A stretch of 64,000 nt of DNA from positions 23,164,317-23,228,316 of the forward strand of contig CM055876.1 in assembly GCA_029582165.1 (NCBI GenBank), given 5' to 3'. Source of the stretch: Portulaca oleracea. Lineage: Eukaryota; Streptophyta; Magnoliopsida; Caryophyllales; Portulacaceae. The translations under genes were made by a program, and so were the position numbers. The notes beneath the pieces are model-generated. The model did no database searches, was not told the origin of the DNA, and worked only from the letters and a program-made list of their open reading frames with translations. Of this stretch, positions 1 to 10,942 are shown piece by piece; the stretch's first letter is position 1; each line of letters starts with the position of its first letter.

Positions 1-2
1 GA

Positions 3-149
3 TTTGAACTACGCAAGTATGTGGATGAGATCGAGAAGTTGGAAAGCAAGATTCTAGCAAGTTCTCACTGTCATACCATCGAGAAGATATGTGTGCACTT
101 GTTAAATGATACACATTGGAGTTCTCAAGTAGGTCTTTTAAGGTGTTAA
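3..149 (+). CDS. Unassigned open frame at left edge (possible exon end)
   Basis: A frame open from the window edge runs for about 48 codons to a TAA at 147-149 and is rich in charged residues (Lys, Glu, His). A GT at 129-130 (tctcaa|gtaggt) could be a splice donor, so this may be the end of an exon rather than the end of a protein. I do not recognise the sequence. The composition differs clearly from the AT-rich DNA that follows, which is the only reason to list it. Confidence 0.2.
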   Translation, partial: FELRKYVDEIEKLESKILASSHCHTIEKICVHLLNDTHWSSQVGLLRC

Positions 150-538
150 TTGTTACAAAAACAATCTCATTAATATTTATTATAAAATTCATCGTAAATT
201 TATCAATATTATTATAAATCTATTTATATTTTTAAATTTATCATTTTTTACACAAATTCATCATTAAAAAATTGACCTATTATAAATTATATTGTATGTG
301 GTGGACCTAGACAGGTCGCCGACGATGTATGGAATAATTTGTGGATTTGTGTAATACCACATAATTGGGTGGCACTTGTGCAGTCTAAAATATGTATGCT
401 ACCACATCGTTGCGCTACACTTTGCTTGTTTGTCTAGTCCATATCCCGTTATATCATTTGGACAATTTTTTTTTTTTTTTTTGTTGTGGATAGTCTAGCT
501 CCAGTCAAATTTTCATAAAGTCAACAACTTATATTAAA
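150..538. other. AT-rich noncoding DNA
   Basis: No coding or repeat signal beyond high AT content and a T homopolymer at about 467-482. Confidence 0.6.
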
Positions 539-1680
539 AGTGTGTTTGGTAGAGAGAAAATATTTTTTTGGAAAATGTTTTCTCAATTTTCTAGTGTTTG
601 GTACAAAAAAAGTTTACAAAATCATTTCCTAAGAAAATTATTTTCCTCTAAAGGAAGGAAATTGACTTCCTTTGTTCAACCTAGAAAAATCATTTTCCAC
701 CATTGATTGTTGGATCAATTTTTACTACTAACTCTAACTGAAATTTGAGACCGAAATTTAACATTAACGGTTTTGCTCAAAATTTTGTAACATGATAAAA
801 TTGATTAAAAAACCTCAAATATAAATTTTTATCTCAAAATATTTTTATTTGATAATATTTATCACGATATATACCAGATCAGAAGTTTTTGCCGCTAAAA
901 CTAACAGAAACTTTTAAAAATTCAAAATGAACTGTTTGAATCGAAACTTTATGATTTGATAGTATGGACAAAGAAATGCTCAAATATAAATTTTGAGCTC
1001 CAAATATTTTCATTTGTAACATATATCGCCACTTTTGTCGACATTTTTTTTGCGGTTAAATATGACTGAAACTTAAGAGCAAAATTCAATTTTCTCAATT
1101 TGTCACGAAACTTTACAATACGATAGAAATGATTAAAAAAAGCTCAAATATGAATTTTGAGCTCCAAATATTTTCATTTGTAATATATATCGCCACTTTT
1201 GTCAACATTTTTTTGGGGTTAAATATGATTGAAACTTAAGAGCAAAATTCAATTTTCTCAGTTTGTCACGAAACTTTACAATACGATAGAAATTATTAAA
1301 AAAAAGGTCAAATATGAATTTTGAGCTCCAAATATTTTCATTTGTAACATATATTGCCACTTTTGTCGACATTTTTTTTGCGATTAAATATGACTGAAAC
1401 TTAAGAGCAAAATTCAATTTTATCGGTTTGTTACGAAATTTTACAGCACGATAGAAATGATTCAGAAAAGCTCAAATATGAATTTTGAACTCCAAATATT
1501 TTCATTTGTAACATATATCGCTACGTATATCAACATATATGGTCATTTTCCGAAAAAAAAAAATTTGTCTCCTACCAAACAAAGGAAAATTTGGCATGAA
1601 AAACCATTTTTCTTAGAAAACTATATTTCATGGAAAACAATTTCCTCAGAAATCATTTTCCTTTCAACCAAACACACCCT
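539..1680. mobile_element. Inverted-repeat DNA element (hAT/Mutator-like MITE)
   Basis: The left end reads agtgtgtttggt and the right end accaaacacaccct, so the termini are inverted repeats of about 12 bp. Similarity continues more weakly inward (runs of ggaaaatg / catttttcc). No transposase frame is present. The TGTTTGG-type terminus is common in plant hAT- and Mutator-type MITEs. I could not find a convincing target duplication, so the superfamily is open. The inside is mostly the 164-bp tandem array listed separately. Confidence 0.5.
813..1530. repeat. Five tandem 164-165 bp repeats
   Basis: The anchor (g/c)(c/g)tcaaatat(a/g)aattttga recurs at 813, 978, 1142, 1306 and 1470, giving steps of 165, 164, 164 and 164 bp. 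The first copy is the most divergent. Each unit carries a run of T, a stretch reading gctccaaatattttcattt and a stretch reading gactgaaacttaagagc. The array sits inside the inverted-repeat element and accounts for the short open frames here. Confidence 0.8.
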
Positions 1681-1779
1681 AAATGAGTAAATGACTCATC
1701 TAAATTAGTCCAATTATCCTTCTAAATAAAATTACAGATGAATTTGAAAATTGAATAGTCTCCCTAAAATTAAAATTAT

Positions 1780-1930
1780 TTCTCTTGCAACTGTGTCATA
1801 GTGTTATTCTGCCTAGAGGCATTCTTTTTGAAAGATCCATGCCTATTGATCTGCTTTGTCCTTCATGCGGGTCTGATCCAGAGGATTTAGATCATACGAC
1901 ATTCTTTTCTTTCCTTCTTTTTTTATAAGC
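1780..1930 (+). pseudogene. LINE relic: zinc-binding reverse transcriptase tail (zf-RVT)
   Basis: The frame starting at 1785 reads a short peptide containing CPSCGSDPEDLDHTTF. That is the conserved Cys/His cluster (C-x2-C ... D-H) found at the C-terminal side of reverse transcriptase in plant L1-type LINEs. Only about 45 residues remain and the frame closes near 1927. Nothing else of the LINE is recognisable nearby, so this is a short old relic. Confidence 0.5.
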
Positions 1931-2875
1931 TAAGTCTTGGTATTCTACTGTAAATACTAGTAACTTCTTCCTCTTTCAAATTAATCAATTCAACATCTTT
2001 CAAAATATCTCACAGCTCTCTTCTGCTGCTCTCGTTTTTCTTTCTTCATCTTTGGTGAACTTTTACATACCTAATTCGTAAGATGCCAACATTCGTTTTT
2101 TTAACCCAATTAAAGTACTCATTAATACTAATTTTAGACTTAAGGATCAAAATTTTCAAACTTCTTCCTCTCCTATCCAATCTCCAAGCTATTGTCCCTC
2201 CACTTGTCTAAAGTCTTCCTCCCTCATTCCAGGTTTAGGGTAAATGGAGTGTTAAAAGGGTCTTTTCCTATAATCCTGTATATATTTTATTGGTAGAATA
2301 ATGGAGTTGAAAGAAGAGAGATCATAGAGAACTTAGTATTGTTATAGGAATGGTAACCCGGGGCGAGATGGACTGATATGTTGCGTTTTCTTACTTTGTC
2401 ATTGGTTTAGGTAGAGCTACAAAATTAAGCGTTGTGCTCTGCCCTACACGTGGCTATCCAGAGCCGGGTGGAGGGATTTGGTGATACTGACAGACTCTCA
2501 GCAGGTGGCATGGTGGGCGGCTTGGTGCAAAGGGTACAACGTACTCAGGTGCAGGAGCCTCATGCACTGGCATGGGCATGGGCATGGGCATGGCATGGCA
2601 ACCCCAACTGAGTGCACTTTAATTTCTGCGTTATGTATGTTTTACATTTGTTTATTATTATGGTTATTTGGTAGTATTTTCACTCCGTTGAATAATCTAT
2701 ATATTATAATAAAAATCATTGTGGGTCCCACGAAATAGAGCTACGGGAATGAATGTAGGGGAATGGCGAATCACAACATAGAAAATTATATTTTTTTCTA
2801 TTTTCAATTTTTTTTATTTTCATTTCGGATTTTATTTTAAAAAAAACCAGAAAGTATCACTAATCCTCGAAATAG
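1931..2875. other. Noncoding spacer with a hexamer microsatellite
   Basis: No gene is recognisable. A GGGCAT hexamer repeat lies at about 2569-2599 and makes a His-Gly run in one frame, so the open frame over it is an artefact of the repeat. Poly-T and A-rich tracts lie near 2785-2850. Confidence 0.5.
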
Positions 2876-2924
2876 TTTCTTGTTTTGCTTTGCTCGGGAC
2901 GAGCAAAAGTTTAAGTGTGGGGGG
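2876..2924 (+). mobile_element. Remnant of Athila 3' internal end with polypurine tract, upstream of the 5' LTR
   Basis: These 49 bases match the bases just before the 3' LTR (about 14563-14611), including gacgagcaaaagtttaagtg and the G-run that forms the polypurine tract. A normal insertion has host DNA here. Finding internal element sequence directly before the 5' LTR means this LTR was once shared with, or recombined from, a second copy lying to the left. The match stops at 2876. Confidence 0.75.
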
Positions 2925-4404
2925 TGTTTAGACCCAATTTTGTGTCTAAATAGTGCCTTAATTCTTAGGCTTTTGACTCGTTTCGTGTTTTAATTTCGTA
3001 ACTTTTAATACGTTTTTTGTTATTTTGTAGATTTTGGAGTTTTTACTCAAAACGTGGTAAAAAGGGCCATTTTAGAGCCATTTTGGGAATCCCGAGGTTT
3101 CCCGGGTCTTTGACCGAGTCAAAGGCGAAGTGAAGAAGAAGATCCAAGCCAGCCGAGGAGGACCGCAGCTACGGTCCCATAGACAGCAACTGCAGTGGCC
3201 GACCAAGGCTGGGGCAAGGAAGCAAGTAACCCGAGAAGGACCGCAGCTGCGGTCCCCTAGACCGCACCCGCGGTCTTGCGAAGGGAGAAATCAAGAATCG
3301 CCTGAGTTTCGGAGGACCGCACCTGCGGTCCCCTTCGGGAATAAGAAAAACAGTTATACGAAGTGCTGTGTTTTGAGTAACTAACTTGAGCTGTATATAT
3401 TACCTTTTGAACGATTAGGTTAGGGGCAGCTTTCTATTGTAATTTCAACACTTTAGCTTTCAATTAGAGTGAGATTAGTTGGATTTCATAGTGATTAGTG
3501 AGTAATTACACTTGGTTTATTGCCTTTGCTGTGGATTTTATTGGAATTCCATTGAAGTTCTGAAGATTTATCTTATTTTGGAGCTTGGATTTCTTATTAT
3601 TCTGGATCATCCTTCCATTGGCATCAAATTAATGAGCATTTCTTACCCTTACTCTCTTTAATTCATCTAGTCACTTTACAATCTCTGTTTTTGTTGTTTG
3701 GTGATTGTTGTTACTAGATTGTTGTTTTGATTATCTATATTCTCTGTTTTAAGCATGAATAGTGAAGTTATTATTGTTGTTAGCATGTTAGTTAAGATGA
3801 TTAGAGGCTAGAACCCTTATGGGTTAGGGAGAAACTAAGGATGTGAATGGTTGATTTGGATTGGGTTAGCAATTTTAGGAGGTAATCCGCTGTGGAGTCA
3901 ATTTCCTAACCCTATTCTTCCCTCAAGTGGGATGTATTCGAGATCGAAAGCTCTTGAATACATCCAACACTCGTTGGAAGGTGGGAATTGGGATAGTTAA
4001 CGCTCGGCCACGAGAGTGGAAAGAGGTTAACTAGAGAGTCCCGTTCCTCTAACCCTCCGGGTCCGTGGAGGACTTGTAGAAAGTTAATCCGGATTGCCTT
4101 GAAAAAGGAAATCTGGTGGGTTTGTTTTAACGGAACTGCCATTTGATTCTATTGATTTATTGCTTCCTGATTGCGAAACCATCGTCCTAATTACTGTTTG
4201 CATCCCGAAATCTCCCGACACCCATAGTTTCTTTCTTGACCGAACCTTAGCCGTGTTTGCGTTCTGTTGTGCAGTCCTTTACCTGAAAACCTCTTATCGT
4301 CTAGTGATCCTTAAACCTTACCTAAAGCCAGACTGTCATAGCCAAGGCCCTTAGCTCCTCGAGAAAGAACGATAAACAAAACTGGGGTACAAAAATCACG
4401 TTAC
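2925..4404 (+). repeat. 5' LTR of the Athila element
   Basis: Begins TGTTTAGACCC after the polypurine-like G run and ends about 6 bp before the primer site. It matches 14612-16092 along its whole length, with scattered, mostly transition differences. It holds a palindrome array (3160-3331) and, about 60 bp downstream of that, a TATA-like stretch (3394-3400). The end is uncertain by a few bases because the terminal bases differ from those of the 3' LTR. Confidence 0.88.
3160..3331. promoter_or_regulatory. Paired-palindrome array in the 5' LTR
   Basis: Five 18-bp units are variants of the perfect palindrome GGACCGCAGCTGCGGTCC: 3160-3177, 3181-3198, 3238-3255 (perfect), 3259-3276 and 3314-3331. 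Units 1 and 2, and units 3 and 4, start exactly 21 bp apart. Pairs start 78 and 76 bp apart; the last pair has only its first member. The 37-39 bp spacers do not resemble one another. A TATA-like run follows at 3394, which places the array in the upstream promoter region. The regulatory role is inferred from position and symmetry. Confidence 0.7.
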
Positions 4405-4410
4405 GCAAAA

Positions 4411-4428
4411 TGGCGCCGTTGCCGGGGA
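4411..4428 (+). other. Primer binding site (tRNA-Asp type)
   Basis: TGGCGCCGTTGCCGGGGA starts a few bases after the LTR. It is the standard Athila/Tat primer site, complementary to the 3' end of plant tRNA-Asp. The same site occurs at 20280-20297 in the small CCHC element. Confidence 0.9.
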
Positions 4429-4544
4429 GCAAGCACACCTAGCTTAGCTTTTTGTCTTTAGGTTGTTTAAGATCATTTCATTTGCTGGAGATTTGATATC
4501 CTTGGTTGTTGGGAATTTGATTCTTCCATTTGTTCTTTTTGTGC

Positions 4545-5860
4545 ATGCAGACTCGATCTCGACGAGGCCGAACGCCTAAAACTCCACCTATTCCGAATCC
4601 GGATTGTATTATTCGTAAGGCAAACACTAGCTCGAGACGGGAAAGGCGACAAAGAGAGCAAGTGAGAGTTGAAATTCTAATGGCTGCGGGAGAAGCAAGT
4701 CCACCCCGTACCTTAGCATCATATTCGTTACCATCGTCGGGTACGGGAGGCGATCCCATAGTATTACCTACATTACCACTAAATGCATCGTTCGAGTATA
4801 AACCATATTTGCTAGAGATATTCGAGAACACTCCGTACCATGGAGGAGAACATGAAAATCCTAACGATCTCATCAATAGGTTCGAGCAACATATCGGTTT
4901 CGTGTAAATGAACGGAGTTTCCGTCGAAAACATGAAGCTAAAGTTTTTCCCTCTCACTTTGAAGGGGAAAGCACTATTGTGGCTAAACACGTGTCCACCG
5001 GGTACTTATTCTACATGGGATGCCCTCAGTCGTGATTTTCTTCAAAGGTTTTTTCCCAATGACGAGACTTGTCGTTTGAGGCAAGCCATAATGAGTTTTC
5101 AACAAGAGTCCGGTAAGTCATTATTCGAAGCATAGGGGAGATTCAAAGGTCTCCAACGGAGGTGTCCTCATCATAATCTAGAAGATTGGTTACTTTTGCA
5201 CCATTTTTATTCGGGATTATGTAGTTCTTTGCGAGAATCCATCGATCATGCCTCGGGTGGCATGTTTCTCAAGAAGACGGCGAATGAAGCAAATGTATTT
5301 CTCCATGAGTTATCTCAAAACTCTCCACATTGAGGAGGCGGTCGTGGTCCCAAAGATGGAGGTCCTTCTTTAGAGAGCAACCCTACGATTAAATTTCTCA
5401 TGAATGCCGTATTGGAGATGCAACAGAAGAAGGCCTTGGAAGAGACTACGAGGCAAGTAAAGGCAGCTCAAGGGGTACCTATGCTTATTCCGGATGTCAG
5501 AGTTCTAGTATGTGATTTTTGTGGAGGGCCACATTCTTTGCAACAGTGTGAAGAGTACTAAGCCGAGCAAGTCCAACCTATTTATCCAAACAATAACCTG
5601 TCCTATTCCACACAAAACCCAGTTCGTCCTCGTGGAAATTATGCCTATAACCAACAAGCTCCCCAAAACCAAAACCCACCCCCGGTTTCCAAAATCAAAA
5701 CCGCCGCCAATACCAACAAAACCCTCACCATGGTCAAACTTCTCAAGCACCAAAACCACCACAACAAGAATTTTTCATCGAGCAAATTTTACAAAAGATC
5801 TCGGTAACTCAAGATAAAGATCAAGCACGCATCAAGAATCTTGAGTTACAATTTGCTCAA
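4545..5860 (+). pseudogene. Athila gag (capsid/nucleocapsid), broken
   Basis: The frame starts at ATG 4545 with an Arg-rich N-terminus (MQTRSRRGRTPKTP). It continues through a retrotransposon gag core with ALLWLN and a Phe-rich helix, around 4910-5135. A nucleocapsid CCHC knuckle, CDFCGGPHSLQQC (C-x2-C-x3-H-x4-C), lies near 5512-5550. In-frame stops fall at 4905-4907 (TAA), 5133-5135 (TAG), near 5331 (TGA) and near 5561 (TAA), and a frameshift lies near 5685. The product would have coated element RNA and formed the particle. No intact Gag can be made. Confidence 0.85.
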
Positions 5861-7389
5861 ATGTCGCAACAATCTAAGCCTATCCAATCCCTTCCTAGCC
5901 AACCCCAACCAAACCCTAAGGGGCAATTGAATGCTATTACATTGAGGAGTGGTAGGGAGGTTGAAGGCCCTAAGTTAGTGGAGGAAGATGCTTTTGGGGA
6001 AAAAGAAGGTGATGTGGTTGATGTTACGGAGGAGGAGGATTTAATAGAGAAACGGGAAAGTGAGTTTATTTTGGTTGAGGGAGATGAGGAGGTACATGAG
6101 GAAGGGTTGGATGAATCTAGGAAAGAAAGAGAGGAGATAGAGAAGGTGAGGAAAGGGAAAGGAGTAGTGGTGGAAGAGGAGCCGATCCAAGTCATTGAGA
6201 AACCGAAGTTACTGCCGGTTCCATTTCCCAAGCGGTTAGCAAAGCCCAAGTCCGATGCGAAGTTTTCAAAGTTCATCGAGATGCTCAAAAAGCTTCAAGT
6301 GAACATTCCATTCCTAGATGCTATTTCCGAGGTTCCATCTTTCAAGAAGCATTTGAAGGAGCTTCTCACTAGCAAAAAGAGAATTCAAGAGAAGTCAACT
6401 ATCCACTTGACTGTTGATTGTAGTGCTATTATTGACAACAAAACTCCGGAGAAGTTAGCTGATCTGGGGAGTTTTTCTATTCCTTGCACGATTGGTGACA
6501 TGCGGATTGGTCGCGCTCTTTGTGATTTAAGGCTAGCGTGAGCGTTATGCCTTATTCTATATGCAAGAAGTTGAATCTCGACGATTTAACTCCTACGACC
6601 ATCAATCTTCAATTAGCCGATCGCTCCGTGCGAAGACCCGTGGGTATATTGGAGGATATTCCCGTCCAAGTGGGTAGATTTTTGATACCTTGTGATTTCG
6701 TGATTTTAGAGATGGAGGAAGACCACAACATTCCTATCATTTTGGGAAGGCCATTCCTTGCTACGGCTGGAGTGATAATAGATGTGAAATATGGTAGTAT
6801 GTCATTGAATGTCGGTGATGAGAGCATTATTTTTAACCTTGAAGGGTCCTTGAAAAATCCTTCATATGGGGATTCATGTTATGCTATTGATATGATGGAG
6901 GTGCTAGTTGATGAATATCTTGAAGAATCTCATCTACTTGAGTCTACTTGAGACGATCCTTTGGGAGCTTGGCTATTAGAATCTTTCCAATTTGAGACCG
7001 ACGACACCGACATCACGTTTCTCACCAACCTTCTTGAGTCATCACCAACACATGAAGAGATTACTATTGACGAGCCTCATATTGAGTGTATGGAGATACA
7101 AGAAGTGATCGGCAAGGGTATGTCTTCTTCCCAAGCTAAATCCTCTACTTCTTCTTTAGAGCTTAAACCTTTACCCCCTTCCTTGCAATATGCTTTCTTG
7201 GATGATGAAAAATCTTTGCCTGTTATTGTGAATGCTAAGTTGCATGATTCTGATTTGTCCAAGTTGCTTGATTTGTTAAGAAAGCATAGGGGTGCTTTAG
7301 GTTATAAAATTGAGGATTTGAAAGGTTTGTCCCCATCTATTTGTATGCATTCCATTGATTTGTTTGAAGATGCAAAACCAACTAGGTAA
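5861..7389 (+). pseudogene. Athila protease region, broken
   Basis: The first part carries the lineage hallmark AITLRSGRE (about 5936-5962), then an acidic linker. A retropepsin-like domain follows, with the flap and C-terminal motif IILGRPFLATAG near 6738-6770. A one-base frameshift lies at about 6525-6540, right in the catalytic Asp motif, so the active site is split between two frames. Further stops are at 6949-6951 and 7387-7389. The second half of this region and the start of reverse transcriptase share one frame, as expected for one polyprotein. Confidence 0.8.
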
Positions 7390-8766
7390 CCACAACGTAG
7401 ATTGAATCCTAATATGCAAGATGTGGTTAAGAAAGAAGTAATTAAATTGTTGGCTGTTGGGATCATCTTCCCCATCGCAAATAGCGAATGGGTAAGCCCA
7501 GTTCAATGTGTACCTAAGAAAGGTGGGATGACAGTTATTGAGAATGAAAAGAAAGAGCTAGTTAGTACCCGAACCGTCACGGGATGGCGGATGTGCATTG
7601 ACTATCGCCAGTTGAACAAAGTGACCAAGAAAGACCATTTCCCTCTCCCCTTCATTGACCAAATGTTAGAGAGGTTGGCGGGCCATTCATACTTTTATTT
7701 TTTTAGATGGATACTCAGGTTTTTTTCAGATTCCAATCCATCCTGCGCATCAAGAAAAAACTACTTTTACTTGTCCATACGGTACATTTGCTTATAGACG
7801 TATGCAATTTGGTTTGTGCAATGCACCTGGAACATTTCAACGATGCATGATGGCTATTTTTAGTGATTTCATTTAACAATGTATGGAAGTTTTCATGGAT
7901 GATTTTTCTGTCTATGGTAATATCTTTGATGATTGTTTGGCTAACTTGGAGAAAGTTCTTATCTGTTGTGAGGAAGTCGACTTAGTTTTGAGCTGGGAAA
8001 AATGCCATTTCATGGTAGAAGAAGGTATTGTTTTGAGGCACTTGATTTCTTCGAGGGGCATCGAAGTTGACAAGGCAAAAGTTGAAGTGATAGAGTGCCT
8101 ACCACCCTTGGTTTCCGTTAAAGGGGTACGTAGTTTCCTTGGCCATGCCGGCTTTTACCGCCGGTTCGTCAAGGATTTTTCTAAAATCGTTCGTCCTTTA
8201 ACTGATCTCTTGTGCAAGGATGCCCCATTCTCTTTTACTGATGAATGTCTCGAGTCCTTTTCAGGTTAAAGCAAGCTTTGATATCTGCGCCGGTTGTCCA
8301 ACCTCCGGATTGAACATTGCCTTTCGAGACTATGGCCGATGCGAGCGATTTCGCAATTGGGGCATGTTTGGCTCAAACCAAGGAAAGGAAGCCGCGGATC
8401 ATCTACTATGCAAGCCATGCGATTGATAGCGCACAGAAAAATTATACGACCACGGAAAAGGAGCCCTTGGCTATTATCTTTGCTCTAAACAAATTTCGGC
8501 AATACCTCATGTTCTCCAAGGTTGTTGTGTACACGGACCATGTCGCGATCAAGTTCTTAATGAGGAAGAAAGAAACAAAGCCAAGACTCATTCGTTGGGT
8601 TTTGCTTATGCAAGAGTTCAATTTAGAAATTCGCGACAAGGCCGGGACTAAGAATGTTATAGCCAACCACCTGTCGAGGATCCTTGTTGATTTGGATGAT
8701 ACTCAACCCATCATCGACTCTTTTCCGGATGAACGTCTTATGTCCGTCAAGCATTCTCACCCATAG
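7390..8766 (+). pseudogene. Athila reverse transcriptase and RNase H, broken
   Basis: Reverse transcriptase motifs run in order: VSPVQCVPKKGG, WRMCIDYRQLNK, then MQFGLCNAPGTFQR (about 7801-7842), then the catalytic FMDDFSVYG near 7893-7919, then FLGHAGFYRRF near 8135-8167. RNase H follows, with DASDFAIGA near 8341, [13 protein letters not shown] and the tail NHLSRI. Frameshifts lie in a T-rich run near 7700 and near 8255, and a stop lies near 7875. The YxDD-type catalytic pair is intact in sequence but not in a usable frame. Confidence 0.88.
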
Positions 8767-9958
8767 TACGCTGATATTATCAACTACTTGTCTAGTGAGG
8801 TGATTCCTCAAAATTTGACCCCTCATCAAAAGAAAAAGTTCTTTCATGACATAAAACATTTCTTTTGGGATGATCCATTCTTGTTCCGTTTATGCAATGA
8901 CGGAATGTATAGAAGATGCTTACCCGAGAGTGAAGTGAAGTCCGTATTGACACATTGCCATGAGTTCCCGGCTGGAGGTCATGGTGGATCTCAAAAGACG
9001 GCCGTGAGAGTTCTACAAGCCGGTTACTGGTGGCCGACCCTCTTCCGAGATGCCTATCTTCATGTCAAGTCATGCGATAAATGCCAAAGGTCCGAAAATA
9101 TTTCCCGGAAAAATGAGTCACCGCTGAATTTCATTCTCGAGGTGGAGGTTTTCGATGTGTGAGGGTTGGATTTTATGGGTCCTTTACGTCATCAAGAGGT
9201 CATCAATATATTTTAGTGGCAGTAGACTATGTGTCGAAGTGGGTTGAAGCGATCCCATGCGTGAGATGCGATGCAAAATCTGTGTCAAGATTTTTGAAGA
9301 AGGTTATTTTTTCAAGATTTGGTATTCTGAGGGTCATTATTAGCGATAATGGATCTCATTTTATTGAGAAGAGGTTTGAGTCCCTCTTAGCAAAGTATGG
9401 TATCACTCACAAAAGAGGACTCCCTTATCACCCTCAAACGCAAGGTCAAGCAGAGATTTCGAATCGTGTTATTAAGGAGATTTTGGAGAAGACGGTTAGT
9501 TCCTCACGAAGAGATTGGGCGGAGAAACTAGATGATGTCTTGTGGGCATATCGCGCCGCTTTCAAAACGCCGATAGGGACTACTCCATACCGCCTTGTCT
9601 ACGGGAAAGCATGCCATTTTCCCGTGGAACTTGAACACAATACGATGTGGGCGATCAAAAAGATGAATTATGATCTCAAGGCGGCCGGGGCAAGTTATTT
9701 GTTCCAATTGGAGGAGCTCGAGGAATTGAGACGTCACTCCTATGAGACCAATAAGATTTACAAGGAGCGAACCAAGGCATGGCATGACAAGAGATTGAAC
9801 CATCGCGATTTTGTGGTTGGTGATAGAGTCCTCATCTTCAATTTGTGGCTCAAACTATTTTTCGGCAAGCTAAGATCGAGATGGTCGGGGCCCTTCGAAA
9901 TCATAAAGATCCTTCGCACCGGAGTGTTAAAGAGTGGATTAGGTCGAGCTAGGACCTA
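8767..9958 (+). pseudogene. Athila integrase, broken
   Basis: The N-terminal zinc-binding domain has a His/His/Cys/Cys set (LTHCHEF ... SCDKCQRS, about 8950-9095). The catalytic core shows its first Asp in GLDFMGP, its second in SDNGSHF (about 9344) and the Glu in QAEISNR (about 9449), the D,D-35-E layout. A C-terminal WSGPFEI motif lies near 9880. A TGA at 9160-9162 and a frameshift near 9186 separate the zinc domain from most of the core. The protein would have inserted element cDNA into the chromosome. Confidence 0.87.
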
Positions 9959-10942
9959 AAACAAGCAACCGGGAGGAGGTACGAGCTACTCTCCTCTTCT
10001 TTAGTGTTTTCTTTTATTTCTTGAAACTTTTATTTCTTTTGTTCTAATGTTCTTGTTTCGTTTATTTTGAAGTTTGGGAAAAAGAAAAAAAAAAAGAGTG
10101 TGTGAAAATGTTAGGAAAGAAGAAAAAAATTGAGAAAATAGAAAAATTCGAGTGCAAGAAGAAAAATTTGTGAAGGAAGTGGCTTATTGTGGTTTTTGAG
10201 TGATGAAAGTTATTCATGAAAGTTGTTAAGTGTGTAAGAAAAGAGGGTTGATAATGAGGAGAGTAGAATTTTAGGACTTAACATTATTTTCAAGTTTTTG
10301 AGTCTTGTAGGTGCAGGGCATAGACATGAGAAGACTGCACCTGCGGTGCATAGGACCGCAGGTATGGTCCTGATATGGCAACCCGAGCATTTTTGGAGTC
10401 CAGGAGAAGACCGCACATGCGGTGGCCCTGACCGCACCTACGGTCCCAAGAGGTGATTTTTGCTGCGAGGAGGGTTCCAGCAGGAGACTGCACCTGGGGT
10501 CTCCCTGACCGCACCTGCGGCCTCTCGAAAGTCTGCGATTTCTGTCGGGACTAATACCCCTTTCCCTCCCATTTTCTCTCATTTCTTTTCTCACTCACTC
10601 ACTCGAAAAACCCCTCTTCAACCTTAAAACCCTAAATCTTGTCCCAAATACTTCAAATCCTTCACAAATTCCTTCCCCCCTCCCCCCCTCTCCAATTTCT
10701 CGCGACTTTTGTGCCCTAGCTGCGCCTTCACCATTTTCGCACCATTTGGGGAGCTTTGCAAGTTCAAAATCTTGGTTTTGTTCTTTGTGGGGTTCGAAAA
10801 TGACAAGGATGAGTTCCTAAGTCCTCAACTCAAGTATTCCTTGTTCCTCTGTGCATCAAAGTTCGTTTTTTCTAGCTAATTGTGGGTGTTGTGTGTACAT
10901 TTCTTTATTTAGACCTAGGGTTTTTGAGTGTTGTATGCTGGA
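9959..10942 (+). other. Athila intergenic leader between integrase and ORF2
   Basis: No coding signal. It holds A/G-rich sequence (10075-10150), then three pairs of GC-rich palindromes (10332-10523), then a pyrimidine-rich tract (about 10550-10625), then a short leader to ORF2. The order palindromes, pyrimidine tract, coding region is the same as in the CCHC element at 21763-21960, which suggests a conserved control region for a second transcript. Confidence 0.55.
10332..10523. promoter_or_regulatory. Internal paired-palindrome array before ORF2
   Basis: Six 18-bp units of the LTR palindrome family lie at 10332, 10353, 10408, 10429, 10485 and 10506 (start positions). Within each pair the starts are exactly 21 bp apart (3-bp linkers ata, ccc, ccc). 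Pairs start 76 and 77 bp apart. Spacers of 37 and 38 bp are unrelated in sequence to each other and to those in the LTR. The same geometry occurs at 3160-3331, so length and symmetry appear to be under selection, not the spacers. Confidence 0.7.

Noticed and set aside
2478..2738. His-Gly-rich + strand frame
   Set aside because: Produced by a GGGCAT microsatellite.
3160..3331. CRISPR-like pattern: 18-bp repeats with 37-39 bp spacers of constant length
   Set aside because: This is plant retrotransposon DNA. The units are palindromes in pairs, occur in LTRs and have no cas genes, so it is not a CRISPR array.
4411..4428. Possible tRNA-Asp gene fragment
   Set aside because: It is the primer binding site complementary to the tRNA 3' end; no cloverleaf surrounds it.
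4478..4990. Long open frame on the - strand opposite Athila gag
   Set aside because: It is the antisense shadow of gag codons and resembles no protein.
5857..6288. Ser/Thr-rich - strand frame of 143 codons
   Set aside because: Mirror of the acidic Glu-rich linker on the + strand; a codon-composition artefact.
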